Assembly (NCBI GenBank): GCA_016935935.1 | Contig: JAFGPZ010000281.1 | Location: 1-8,477, forward strand | Direction: 5' to 3' | DNA length: 8,477 nt | Source of the DNA: Deltaproteobacteria bacterium | GTDB taxonomy: Bacteria > Desulfobacterota > Syntrophia > Syntrophales > UBA2210 | Part shown: one piece after another, positions 1 through 6,993 of the stretch | Numbering within the stretch: the stretch's first letter is position 1 | Layout: every line of letters starts with the position of its first letter | Notes under the pieces: model-generated | Told to the model about the DNA's origin: nothing | Databases searched by the model: none | The model's input: the letters and a program-made list of their open reading frames with translations, nothing else | Made by a program: the position numbers and the translations under genes

Positions 1-1
1 G

Positions 2-433
2 ATTAATGCAAGCGAAATCGTACATAATTATACCGTTATTAATACGTTAAACCATTTCATCGTTACATTTTTCCGGGAACTCAGGATCCATGGTAAAGAG
101 CTTCCTCCGAAGGTGTATGCCGACAAAGGCTACTGCGGTGAGCCGAACAGGAACTTTCTGAATATGAATAACATAGGTGATGGTATCATGAGAAAGAACC
201 AGATCAATGCAGCACTGACGGAATACGAAATCCGGAGAAACAAGATGATCTCAAAGGTTAGATACAAGATTGAGCAGTACTTCGGAATTACCGAAAAATA
301 CCACGGAGCAGGTAAAGCCCGATTCACCACTATCCTGAAGGAGAGTTGGGATCATCTATCCGGAGCCATGGCATTCAACATCAAGAGAGTGATCCTGACA
401 AAGAGAAAACAGGAGATCATGGCGGCTGTATGA
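2..433 (+). CDS. IS5-family DDE transposase, C-terminal part (cut by window edge)
   Basis: The frame is open from base 2 to the TGA at 431-433, so the gene starts left of the window; a GTG at 113 is internal, not the true start. The visible 143 residues carry the second and third parts of a DDE/RNase H-like transposase core. The motif VYADKGYCGEPNR (from base 113) holds the second catalytic Asp. The segment RNKMISKVRYKIEQYFGITEKYHG (bases about 236-306) matches the R-Y-E signature of IS4/IS5 transposases, with the catalytic Glu in KIEQYFG. The C-terminal AMAFNIKRV stretch is the usual end of IS5-type enzymes. The protein would cut and join the ends of its own element. The visible part has no frameshift or stop, so it may be intact; whether the N-terminus and first Asp are present cannot be seen. 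Family assignment is strong, subgroup uncertain. Confidence 0.88.
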   Translation: MNASEIVHNYTVINTLNHFIVTFFRELRIHGKELPPKVYADKGYCGEPNRNFLNMNNIGDGIMRKNQINAALTEYEIRRNKMISKVRYKIEQYFGITEKYHGAGKARFTTILKESWDHLSGAMAFNIKRVILTKRKQEIMAAV

Positions 434-677
434 GGATAGGTATATGTCCTCATACCGAACAGCTCCTTTATGGAGACATAAAGGAAGCAAACTGAATGTC
501 AAAGAGCTTTTTAAACGGATCAAATATGAAAATTAACCAACAATTTTTTAAAAAATCACCAATTTTAAACATATTTTAAAAGATCGGAATTGTGCAAACG
601 TCTCGTTACGCATCGCGGGAATCATTCACTGGAATAAAGATAAAACAATAATTGGATAAACTTTTTACGTTAAATTG
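434..677. other. AT-rich non-coding stretch between transposase and first glycosyltransferase
   Basis: These 244 bases hold the presumed end of the insertion sequence and the upstream region of the glycan genes. Visible structure is a short inverted repeat TGAGGA/TCCTCA (431-436 and 447-452), the hairpin at 462-488, and a perfect palindrome ATTTTTTAAAAAAT at 543-556. No coding sequence, tRNA or convincing sigma-70 promoter pair was found. The glycan operon may therefore be transcribed from outside, from the IS, or from a weak promoter I cannot recognise. Confidence 0.5.
462..488 (+). repeat. Hairpin with GAGA tetraloop downstream of the transposase
   Basis: CCTTTATG at 465-472 pairs perfectly with CATAAAGG at 477-484 around a GAGA loop (473-476), a GNRA tetraloop. 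The stem continues with GCT (462-464) against AGC after one bulged A, giving about 11 base pairs. No run of T follows, so it is not a classical intrinsic terminator. It sits 28 bases after the transposase stop and could be the 3' stem of the transposase transcript or part of the IS end. Confidence 0.55.
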
Positions 678-1853
678 ATGATAGAACGACGCATAAGTCT
701 TTTCTCTGCAACCCTTGGTGGTGGTGGTGCCGAACGTGTCATGGCCACATTGGCAAATGGGTTCAATCGAGCAGGCTTCACGGTTGACGTGGTACTCGTT
801 AAGCAAACCGGTTCTTATGTGAATGAGTTGGATCCGGAGATTAACGTTGTTGATCTAGCGTCTAATCGAGCACTATATTCACTTATCCCTCTGATCCAAT
901 ACCTGCGACAGGCACGGCCGGATGCCATGCTTGCCACGATGGGGCATGTGAATATCATCGCCATTTTGGCACGAATGATATCGAGGGTTCCCATGCGCTT
1001 ATTTGTTAGAGAGGCAATTACAGTGTCAGTAAGTAGCAGGAATTCTGAAAATCTGAAAGATAAGTTTATTAGACATATTCTTAAGAATTTCTATGCAATA
1101 CCGGATGGTGTTATAGCCCCCTCTCAGGGTATTGCTGATGACCTGATTAAAGCGGTTGGGTTTCCAAAGGATCGAATAGTGGTAATAGCGAATCCTCTAG
1201 ATATGGAGACCATTCAGGAACTGTCGATCGCGCCAGTGAATCATCCCTGGGTTAATTCTGACACCGTACCGTTAATTCTCGGTGTGGGTCGGCTAACGGC
1301 CCAGAAAGATTTTCAAACGCTGATTCGGGCCTTTGACAAAGTGCTCAAAGTTCATCATGCGCGGCTCGCAATTCTGGGCGAGGGGGTGGATCGAAAGGCA
1401 CTGGAAGAGTTGATCAAATCAATGGGGCTTGAAGGGATTGTTGCGATGCCTGGATATGTCGAAAATCCGTTCGCTTATATGAAACAGGCAGCGGTCTATG
1501 TGTTGTCTTCGCGTTGGGAAGGCCTCCCGAATGCCCTGCTTCAGGCGGCGGCTGTTGGTACCCACGTCGTTGCAACCGATTGCCCCAGTGGTCCAAAGGA
1601 GATACTTGAGCAGGGACGCTGGGGGAAGTTAGTCCCCGTTGGTGACGTCGAGGCCATGGCGAGAGCGATCATCGATGCATTGGAGGGACGACTTGAAAAA
1701 CTACCTTTCTCGTTACTGGAGGAGCGATACGGAATCGAGCCCATCACGAAAAAGTACCTTGATGTTCTTACTGCAGCTCAGCCAGTAGAACAAAACAACA
1801 CAACACAGATAGGTAAGCCCTTTGAAGATTCTCCACATTATTACCGGTCTTAA
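678..1853 (+). CDS. GT4-family glycosyltransferase (1)
   Basis: This is a retaining GT-B glycosyltransferase of family GT4, predicted to add a sugar from a nucleotide donor to the growing lipid-linked glycan at the cytoplasmic face of the membrane. The 391-residue protein is of normal length. The N-terminal acceptor domain opens with SLFSATLGGGGAERVM, the glycine-rich loop typical of the family. The donor domain has GVGRLTAQKD (residues 202-211), with R205 and K210 in the places that hold the donor phosphates, then SSRWEGLPNALLQAAAVG and ATDCPSGPKEIL. The usual E-x7-E pair reads E281...Q289, so the second Glu is a Gln. I chose ATG 678 over the TTG at 675 immediately before it; neither has a clear ribosome site. 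The last residues (PVEQNNTTQIGKPFEDSPHYYRS) look like a non-conserved tail and overlap the next gene by 32 bases. The sugar transferred cannot be deduced. Confidence 0.93.
   Translation: MIERRISLFSATLGGGGAERVMATLANGFNRAGFTVDVVLVKQTGSYVNELDPEINVVDLASNRALYSLIPLIQYLRQARPDAMLATMGHVNIIAILARMISRVPMRLFVREAITVSVSSRNSENLKDKFIRHILKNFYAIPDGVIAPSQGIADDLIKAVGFPKDRIVVIANPLDMETIQELSIAPVNHPWVNSDTVPLILGVGRLTAQKDFQTLIRAFDKVLKVHHARLAILGEGVDRKALEELIKSMGLEGIVAMPGYVENPFAYMKQAAVYVLSSRWEGLPNALLQAAAVGTHVVATDCPSGPKEILEQGRWGKLVPVGDVEAMARAIIDALEGRLEKLPFSLLEERYGIEPITKKYLDVLTAAQPVEQNNTTQIGKPFEDSPHYYRS
1811..1824 (+). promoter_or_regulatory. Ribosome binding site and TTG start of the second glycosyltransferase
   Basis: AGG at 1811-1813 lies 8 bases before a TTG at 1822-1824. 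The TTG directly opens the conserved GT4 N-terminus (M)KILHIITGLNNGGAE, and no in-frame ATG could supply it. The site is inside the 3' end of the preceding gene, which suggests translational coupling. Confidence 0.6.
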
Positions 1854-2955
1854 CAATGGCGGCGCTGAGACAGTTCTCTACCGCCTTACCACCGCCAACA
1901 CGGAAAACACTCATCAGATCATCTCAATGATGGATTCTGGCTTTTATGGCGAACGCCTGATCATGGCCGGCATCCCGGTGTATACGCTCAACATGCCGCA
2001 CGGTCGGGTAACGATAAAGGGCATTATCAAGCTGTATCGGCTGATGCGATCCATAAAGCCGGATGTTGTTCAAACCTGGATGTATCACGCGGATTTGCTT
2101 GGCGGGGTAATCTCACAATTGTTTAATTCGGCACCGGTTGTCTGGGGTATTCGTAACTTCAATCTGGATCCTGAGTTCACCAGTCTTTCTACCCGTCTTG
2201 TGGCAAAACTCAGCGCAATACTTTCCTGGCGGCTCCCGACTGCTATTATTTGTCCTTCCAAACGAGCGATGCGTATTCATCAGAAATATGGTTACTGCGT
2301 AAAAAAACTTGTTTTAATTCCGAATGGCTACGATATGTCTCTTTTCTCACCAGATCATGCCAACCGCCAGCGAATTAGGGAGGAGTGGGGGATCGTGGGC
2401 AAAGAATTTTTGATTGGCATGGTGGCCCGTTGGCATCCGTTGAAGGACTACAGAAATCTACTTAAAGCTCTGTTCCTGCTAGCAGGGAAAGGAGTTAGCT
2501 TCCGCGTCGTGCTTGTTGGCACGGGAATGGATATTTCTAATAAAGCATTGGTTGCCCAGATTCAAGACTATGGTCTTCAAAATTCTGCGCTTTTAATTGG
2601 ACCCCACGATAATATTCCTGCTGTAATGAATGGATTGGACCTGCATGTGCTATCCAGTGTTGGCGAAGCCTTCCCCAATGTTGTGGCCGAAGCCATGGCC
2701 TGCGGAACTCCTTGTGTAGTCACGAATGTGGGAGATGCTGCCTTTATTGTGGGTCATACTGGATGGATTGTCCCGCCGTCGAATCCCCAGTCGTTGTCTA
2801 CTGCAATCACGGCGGCTATGGTCGCCCTTGCGGCTGACGGTAAGGACGTGCTGGGCACACGTTGTCGTACTCGTATCGTTGAGCATTTTAGCATGGAACG
2901 GATGGTCAATGCATACATGACCCTCTGGACAAGAGTAGCGAAAAAGGGCAATTAG
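1822..2955 (+). CDS. GT4-family glycosyltransferase (2)
   Basis: A second retaining GT-B enzyme of family GT4, 377 residues, full length. It starts with ILHIITGLNNGGAETVLYRL, the standard acceptor-domain loop, followed by KPDVVQTWMYHADLLGG, a typical mid-domain segment of polysaccharide GT4 enzymes. The donor domain shows MVARWHPLKD (residues 200-209), with R203 and K208 as phosphate-binding positions, and GEAFPNVVAEAMACGTPCV, with an intact E-x7-E pair E282/E290, then NVGDAAFIVG. It is a cytoplasmic or membrane-associated enzyme that should add one residue of the repeat unit. The TTG start overlaps the upstream gene by 32 bases in another frame, and only three bases separate the TAG from the amidotransferase ATG, so all three are almost certainly co-transcribed. 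It differs clearly in sequence from transferase 1, so it is not a recent duplicate. Donor and acceptor are unknown. Confidence 0.94.
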   Translation: MKILHIITGLNNGGAETVLYRLTTANTENTHQIISMMDSGFYGERLIMAGIPVYTLNMPHGRVTIKGIIKLYRLMRSIKPDVVQTWMYHADLLGGVISQLFNSAPVVWGIRNFNLDPEFTSLSTRLVAKLSAILSWRLPTAIICPSKRAMRIHQKYGYCVKKLVLIPNGYDMSLFSPDHANRQRIREEWGIVGKEFLIGMVARWHPLKDYRNLLKALFLLAGKGVSFRVVLVGTGMDISNKALVAQIQDYGLQNSALLIGPHDNIPAVMNGLDLHVLSSVGEAFPNVVAEAMACGTPCVVTNVGDAAFIVGHTGWIVPPSNPQSLSTAITAAMVALAADGKDVLGTRCRTRIVEHFSMERMVNAYMTLWTRVAKKGN

Positions 2956-2958
2956 AAT

Positions 2959-4893
2959 ATGTGCGGAATTGTTGGCATTTGGGACGACCATAGCGACCAC
3001 TTTCATGCGGTAGAAAGTGCCTGCTGTGTGCTGCATCATCGCGGCCCAGATAATTCCGGTGTCTGGAGGGATGCATCGACTGGTGTCGTGCTTGGACACG
3101 TCCGCCTCTCAATACTGGAACTTTCCCCCGCGGGTCATCAGCCGATGGTCTCGGCCTGTGGGCGCTATGTGTTGGTCTTCAACGGGGAGATTTACAACCA
3201 CCGAGAGTTGCGTGCCCGATTGGGCCAGCAGGACTGGCGAGGACATTCCGATACCGAAACCCTGATAACCTGCTTTGCTGCTTGGCGCGTCGAGAAAACG
3301 CTGGAAGCTGCGGTTGGGATGTTCGCCTTAGCACTGTGGGATAAGAAAGACAAAAAGCTTATCCTGGCCCGCGATCGCTTGGGGGAAAAGCCGCTTTACT
3401 ACGGTTATATCGATGGGGCTTTCACCTTTGCCTCGGAATTGAAGGCACTACGGGCATTGGCAGGCCGTTCGATAGCAGTCAATCGGGGTGCGCTAGCCCT
3501 GTACATGCGCCATAATACTGTGCCTGCACCCTATTGTATTTATGAAGGAATTGCAAAGTTACCGTCCGCAACCTGGCTGACGATAGACGCGGCCGTGGTT
3601 GCTCAAAGTCAGATGCCCCGCCCGCAAAAATATTGGTCGGCACTTGCGGTTGCGGAGTCGGGTGTGCAGTTACCTCATGTCTTCGAGTCTGACACGGTAG
3701 CGGTCGATGCGCTGGAGGTGGTCCTGCGCCAGGCAGTGGCGGGACAAATGATAGCTGATGTGCCGCTGGGTGCGTTCCTATCGGGCGGTATCGACTCATC
3801 CACCGTGGTGGCGCTGATGCAATCGCAGTCTTCCCAAACCGTCAGGACCTTCTCTATCGGCTTTCATGAATGGGGCTACGACGAAGCTCAACAAGCCAAG
3901 TTGGTCTCCCAGCATTTGGGCACAGATCACACCGAGTTATATGTCACGTCCGAGGATGCGTTGGCGGTGATCCCAAATCTACCAACGATTTACGATGAAC
4001 CATTTGCTGATTCGTCACAGATTCCGACCTATCTGGTGGCATCGCTAGCCAAACAACATGTTACCGTGGCGCTCTCCGGTGATGGAGGCGATGAGTTGTT
4101 TGCGGGATACATACGCTATTTTCTGGCGGCTGGCATGTGGAAGCAGTTGGGGAATTTTCACTTGGCGCTGCGGTCTATTGGGGCCAAGTTGATCTGGGCA
4201 TTTTCGCCCGCAGCTTGGAATCGGGTTTTTGACTTGATGGCACCAATCATTCCCAACCGTCTACGGCTAAGCCTGCCTGGCGATAAGTTGCACAAAGCGG
4301 CCTCAGTAATAAATAGCTGCGATGCGCAGGAACTGTATCGCCGGTTGGTTAGCCACTGGGAACCAGAATCGGTGGTAATGGGAGGCAAGGAACCGATCAC
4401 AGTCCTTGATAAATCTTGGCCAGTGTTGCCTAGCCTAACCGACCGGATGATGGCTCTGGACGCGGTGTCCTACCTGCCGGACGATATCCTGGTTAAGGTG
4501 GACCGCGCAGCCATGGCGGTAAGCTTGGAAACTCGCGTGCCGCTGCTCGACCATCGCGTCTATGAGTTTGCATGGCATCTGCCTCTGCAGTATAAAGTGC
4601 GTAATGGAGTCGGCAAGTGGCTTTTGCGTGAGGTGCTTTACAGATATGTTCCGAAGGAATTGATCGAACGGCCCAAGATGGGATTTGGTGTTCCCATTGA
4701 TGCGTGGCTGCGCGGACCGCTAAGGGAATGGGCAGAGGAATTGTTGGACGAATCTCGCTTAAAGCGGGAAGGCTACTTCAACCCAGTGCCTGTTCGTAAG
4801 AAGTGGCGGGAGCACTTATCGGGACAGCGGAACTGGCAACAACACCTTTGGGATGTGCTGATGTTTCAGGCTTGGTTGGAGCGGTGGCAGTGA
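2959..4893 (+). CDS. AsnB-like glutamine amidotransferase (asparagine synthetase family)
   Basis: The 644-residue protein has the complete two-domain AsnB layout. The N-terminal class II glutaminase begins MCGIVGIW; Cys2 becomes the catalytic N-terminal nucleophile. It also has HHRGPDNSG (26-34), R49, NGEIYN (75-80) and D98, the usual glutamine-binding positions. The C-terminal ATP-pyrophosphatase domain has the PP-loop SGGIDSS (275-281), SGDGGDELFAGY from 373, and KVDRAAMAVSLETRVPLLD ending at D531. The family hydrolyses glutamine and passes ammonia to a carboxylate activated as its acyl-AMP. Free-standing asparagine synthesis is possible, but its position between glycosyltransferase and methyltransferase genes argues for amidating a sugar carboxyl group, as proposed for AsnB-like proteins such as WbpS in Pseudomonas O-antigen loci. 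All motifs needed for activity are present. Its G+C is the highest in the window (40 of 60 bases at 4501-4560). Only a poor ribosome site (AAGGG near 2944-2948) precedes the ATG. Confidence 0.95.
   Translation: MCGIVGIWDDHSDHFHAVESACCVLHHRGPDNSGVWRDASTGVVLGHVRLSILELSPAGHQPMVSACGRYVLVFNGEIYNHRELRARLGQQDWRGHSDTETLITCFAAWRVEKTLEAAVGMFALALWDKKDKKLILARDRLGEKPLYYGYIDGAFTFASELKALRALAGRSIAVNRGALALYMRHNTVPAPYCIYEGIAKLPSATWLTIDAAVVAQSQMPRPQKYWSALAVAESGVQLPHVFESDTVAVDALEVVLRQAVAGQMIADVPLGAFLSGGIDSSTVVALMQSQSSQTVRTFSIGFHEWGYDEAQQAKLVSQHLGTDHTELYVTSEDALAVIPNLPTIYDEPFADSSQIPTYLVASLAKQHVTVALSGDGGDELFAGYIRYFLAAGMWKQLGNFHLALRSIGAKLIWAFSPAAWNRVFDLMAPIIPNRLRLSLPGDKLHKAASVINSCDAQELYRRLVSHWEPESVVMGGKEPITVLDKSWPVLPSLTDRMMALDAVSYLPDDILVKVDRAAMAVSLETRVPLLDHRVYEFAWHLPLQYKVRNGVGKWLLREVLYRYVPKELIERPKMGFGVPIDAWLRGPLREWAEELLDESRLKREGYFNPVPVRKKWREHLSGQRNWQQHLWDVLMFQAWLERWQ
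4878..4893 (+). promoter_or_regulatory. GGAG ribosome site and GTGA start/stop overlap
   Basis: GGAG at 4878-4881 sits 8 bases before GTG 4890-4892, and the GTG shares bases with the TGA stop of the amidotransferase (4891-4893). This fixes the methyltransferase start. The 4-base overlap is the usual arrangement for translational coupling and makes an upstream start at 4803 unnecessary. Confidence 0.75.
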
Positions 4894-5750
4894 AAAAATA
4901 TGTCCCATGGTATGTCAAGCTCACGGCAAAATTGTTTCTGTCACGTTTGCCTTTTGATTACGGCATATGGCGAAAGGTGAATCTTTTTGTCCATGGCTCG
5001 ATGCACAAACCTGATTATGCTTACGGTGTTTTTCGTCAGCACTTCAAACGGTACCATTTAACGTATAAGGAAAACGGATTTGTTGCTCTTGAAGTCGGAC
5101 CGGGGGATTCACTGCTCTCCGCCATTGTTGCAGCAGCCCATGGTGCGCGTCAGTGTTATTTAGTTGACGTCGGCGCTTTCGCAACGCAAGACTTGACTGT
5201 GTACCATGATATGGGTTCCTTCTTGCTTCAACAGAACTTGTCCGTCCCAGATGTGAGTGGTGCGAAGAACGTTGCGGAGGTGTTATCATCATGTCATGCC
5301 ACCTACCTTACCAAGGGTATACAATCACTTCATAATATATCTGCCGAGAGTGTTGATTTTGTTTGGTCTCAAGCAGTGCTGGAGCACATCTACCGGCAAG
5401 AGTTTCTTGACACACTGAAGGAGTTACGCCGGATTTTACGTCCTGATGGCATTTGTTCACATCGTATTGATTTAAAAGACCACCTATCTGGCAGTTTAAA
5501 CAATCTTCGTTTTTCGAAATCTTTTTGGGAATCTGATTTCATACGTCGCTCTGGATTTTATACGAATCGTATCCGCTATAATGACATGCTAAATTATTTC
5601 GAGATAACTGGTTTTGATGTTGATGTTATCAAGATAGATAGATGGTCAGAATTGCCCATTCCTCGTAACAAGCTATCCGCAGAATTCAGAAGCCTACCGG
5701 AAGATGATTTATTAATATCCGGTTTTGATGTAGTTCTAACACCCAGATGA
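4890..5750 (+). CDS. Class I SAM-dependent methyltransferase
   Basis: A 286-residue Rossmann-fold methyltransferase. Motif I reads LEVGPGDSL, with E68-VGPGD-73 forming the S-adenosylmethionine loop, and the acidic residue ending strand two is D93 in YLVDVG. The post-core segment VWSQAVLEHIY (158-168) followed by ELRRILRPDGICSHRIDL is typical of the Methyltransf_11/23 group. The N-terminal 50 residues (KKYVPWYVKL..., SRLPFDYGIWRKVNLFVHG) and the SHRIDLKDHLSGSLNNLRFS segment resemble a subgroup often found in polysaccharide clusters. It probably methylates a glycan residue or nucleotide sugar in the cytoplasm; the substrate is inferred from context only. The open frame extends upstream to 4803, but GTG 4890 has a good ribosome site and gives the conserved N-terminus. 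Base composition falls sharply along the gene: 5581-5640 has only 17 G or C of 60, compared with 40 of 60 at 4501-4560 in the gene before. Confidence 0.88.
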   Translation: MKKYVPWYVKLTAKLFLSRLPFDYGIWRKVNLFVHGSMHKPDYAYGVFRQHFKRYHLTYKENGFVALEVGPGDSLLSAIVAAAHGARQCYLVDVGAFATQDLTVYHDMGSFLLQQNLSVPDVSGAKNVAEVLSSCHATYLTKGIQSLHNISAESVDFVWSQAVLEHIYRQEFLDTLKELRRILRPDGICSHRIDLKDHLSGSLNNLRFSKSFWESDFIRRSGFYTNRIRYNDMLNYFEITGFDVDVIKIDRWSELPIPRNKLSAEFRSLPEDDLLISGFDVVLTPR

Positions 5751-5794
5751 TTACGCTCTGGTAATGTATCCAAAGACTTATAAAAACGGAAAGA

Positions 5795-6949
5795 TTGAAA
5801 GAAAACAAAGTCAAAATAATTTTATTAATTACTGAAGATTGGTACTTCTGGTCACATCGCCTGCCCATTGCGCGAGCGGCCAGAGACGCAGGCTTTGAAG
5901 TCCTGATTGCCACCAGAGTAAATCAGCATAAGGAGCGTATTGAAAAAGAGGGATTTCAACTCATTCCAATCAGCCTAGAGAGAAGAAGCAAAAATATAAT
6001 AAAGGAAATTATTAGCATCTTAGAAATTGTAAGAATTTATCGCAGAGAAAAACCTGATATAGTTCATCATGTCGCTGTAAAACCTGTTTTGTATGGATCA
6101 TGGGCGGCAATGATTGCCGGTATCTCTGGTGTGGTAAATGCCCTCGCAGGATTGGGCTTTATATTTGTTGCAAAGGGCTGGGCAGTAAATGCTTTAAAGC
6201 AGTTTGTTGCTTTTGCCTTTCACACAGCCTTTTCAGCGAAAAACACAATTGGAATATTTCAGAATCCAGAAGATTTGAAATTGTTTGTTGATGCAGGAAT
6301 TGTTAAATGCGAAAAAGCTGCATTAATTCGGGGGTCCGGCGTTGATACGGCGCGTTTTATTCCGCTTCCTGAGCTTGGAGGAATTCCATCTATAACATTA
6401 GCATCCCGCATGCTCTGGGATAAAGGTGTTGGCGAGTTTGTGGAAGCAGCAAAAATACTTAAAAGGGGTGGGATTGCGTGCAATATGATTCTGGTGGGGA
6501 ATCCTGATCTGGAAAATCCAGCATCCATTCCGGAAGAAACGCTTCGTGGCTGGCAGGCTGAGGGTATTGTTGAATGGTGGGGATATAAGGTTGACATGCC
6601 TAAGATTCTATCGGAAGCACATATTGTTGCTTTGCCGACAACGTATGGTGAAGGTGTCCCAAAGGTATTGATTGAAGCCGCTTCATGCGGTCGTGCCATT
6701 GTAGCTACTGATGTGCCGGGTTGCAGAGAGATAGTTCGCCATAATGAAAATGGTTTTTTAGTTCCTTCACATGACCCAAAGGCGTTGGCTGATGCAATTA
6801 AATTTTTGATTGAGAATCCAGAGATTAGAGCAAGAATGGGGACGAGGGGGCGCAAAATTGTTAAAGCTGAGTTTTCTGAAGAAATAGTGGTTAGGCAGAC
6901 AATGGCGGCTTATGGAAAAATCCTTTCTCAAAAAAGAGGTCGCTTTTGA
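5795..6949 (+). CDS. GT4-family glycosyltransferase (3), CapM/WbpU-like
   Basis: A 384-residue GT4 enzyme of a subgroup common next to epimerase and initiating-transferase genes. Characteristic segments in order are ITEDWYFWSHRLPIARAARD near the N-terminus, HHVAVKPVLYGSWAA, VNALAGLGFIF, RGSGVD (179-184), ASRMLWDKGVGEF with R205 and K210, and GEGVPKVLIEAASCG with the intact E-x7-E pair E286/E294, then ATDVPGCREIV. Members usually add the second sugar of a repeat unit, but the substrate cannot be read from sequence. The start is TTG 5795: an in-frame stop at 5762 and the lack of any in-frame ATG or GTG leave no better choice, and the residues that follow match the family start. A short purine stretch CGGAAAG (5787-5793) is the only candidate ribosome site, rather close. 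The gene is AT-rich (about 16 of 60 G or C at 6001-6060), unlike the amidotransferase gene. Confidence 0.93.
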   Translation: MKENKVKIILLITEDWYFWSHRLPIARAARDAGFEVLIATRVNQHKERIEKEGFQLIPISLERRSKNIIKEIISILEIVRIYRREKPDIVHHVAVKPVLYGSWAAMIAGISGVVNALAGLGFIFVAKGWAVNALKQFVAFAFHTAFSAKNTIGIFQNPEDLKLFVDAGIVKCEKAALIRGSGVDTARFIPLPELGGIPSITLASRMLWDKGVGEFVEAAKILKRGGIACNMILVGNPDLENPASIPEETLRGWQAEGIVEWWGYKVDMPKILSEAHIVALPTTYGEGVPKVLIEAASCGRAIVATDVPGCREIVRHNENGFLVPSHDPKALADAIKFLIENPEIRARMGTRGRKIVKAEFSEEIVVRQTMAAYGKILSQKRGRF

Positions 6950-6993
6950 TTGCTATTCGGCACCAAATTTTTACGTTTGCCGCATATCAATAA

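Larger units (their letters stand above)
1..488 (+). mobile_element. Insertion sequence (IS5-like), right-hand part; right end not resolved
   Basis: The transposase reading rightward implies that the element's right terminus lies downstream of 433. The left end is outside the window, so terminal inverted repeats cannot be matched and no target duplication can be shown. The right limit given here is only the end of the hairpin after the transposase; the true end could lie anywhere up to roughly 600, since the stretch 489-600 is AT-rich and has no identifiable gene. Confidence 0.5.

Noticed and set aside
543..556. Palindrome ATTTTTTAAAAAAT as a bidirectional terminator or operator
   Set aside because: It is a simple A/T palindrome in an AT-rich stretch with no GC stem, so chance is the better explanation.
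600..677. Sigma-70 promoter for the glycan genes
   Set aside because: Several AT-rich hexamers occur, but no -35/-10 pair with acceptable spacing stands out.
2650..3099. 149-codon open frame on the minus strand
   Set aside because: It lies antisense to a well-supported glycosyltransferase and the amidotransferase start, and its translation has no recognisable domain.
4803..4889. Longer methyltransferase starting at 4803 (29 extra residues)
   Set aside because: It would overlap the amidotransferase by about 90 bases, the added residues do not resemble the family, and GTG 4890 has a well-placed GGAG.
6259..6855. 198-codon open frame on the minus strand
   Set aside because: It is antisense to the conserved donor domain of the third glycosyltransferase; composition explains the lack of stops, and the product resembles nothing known.
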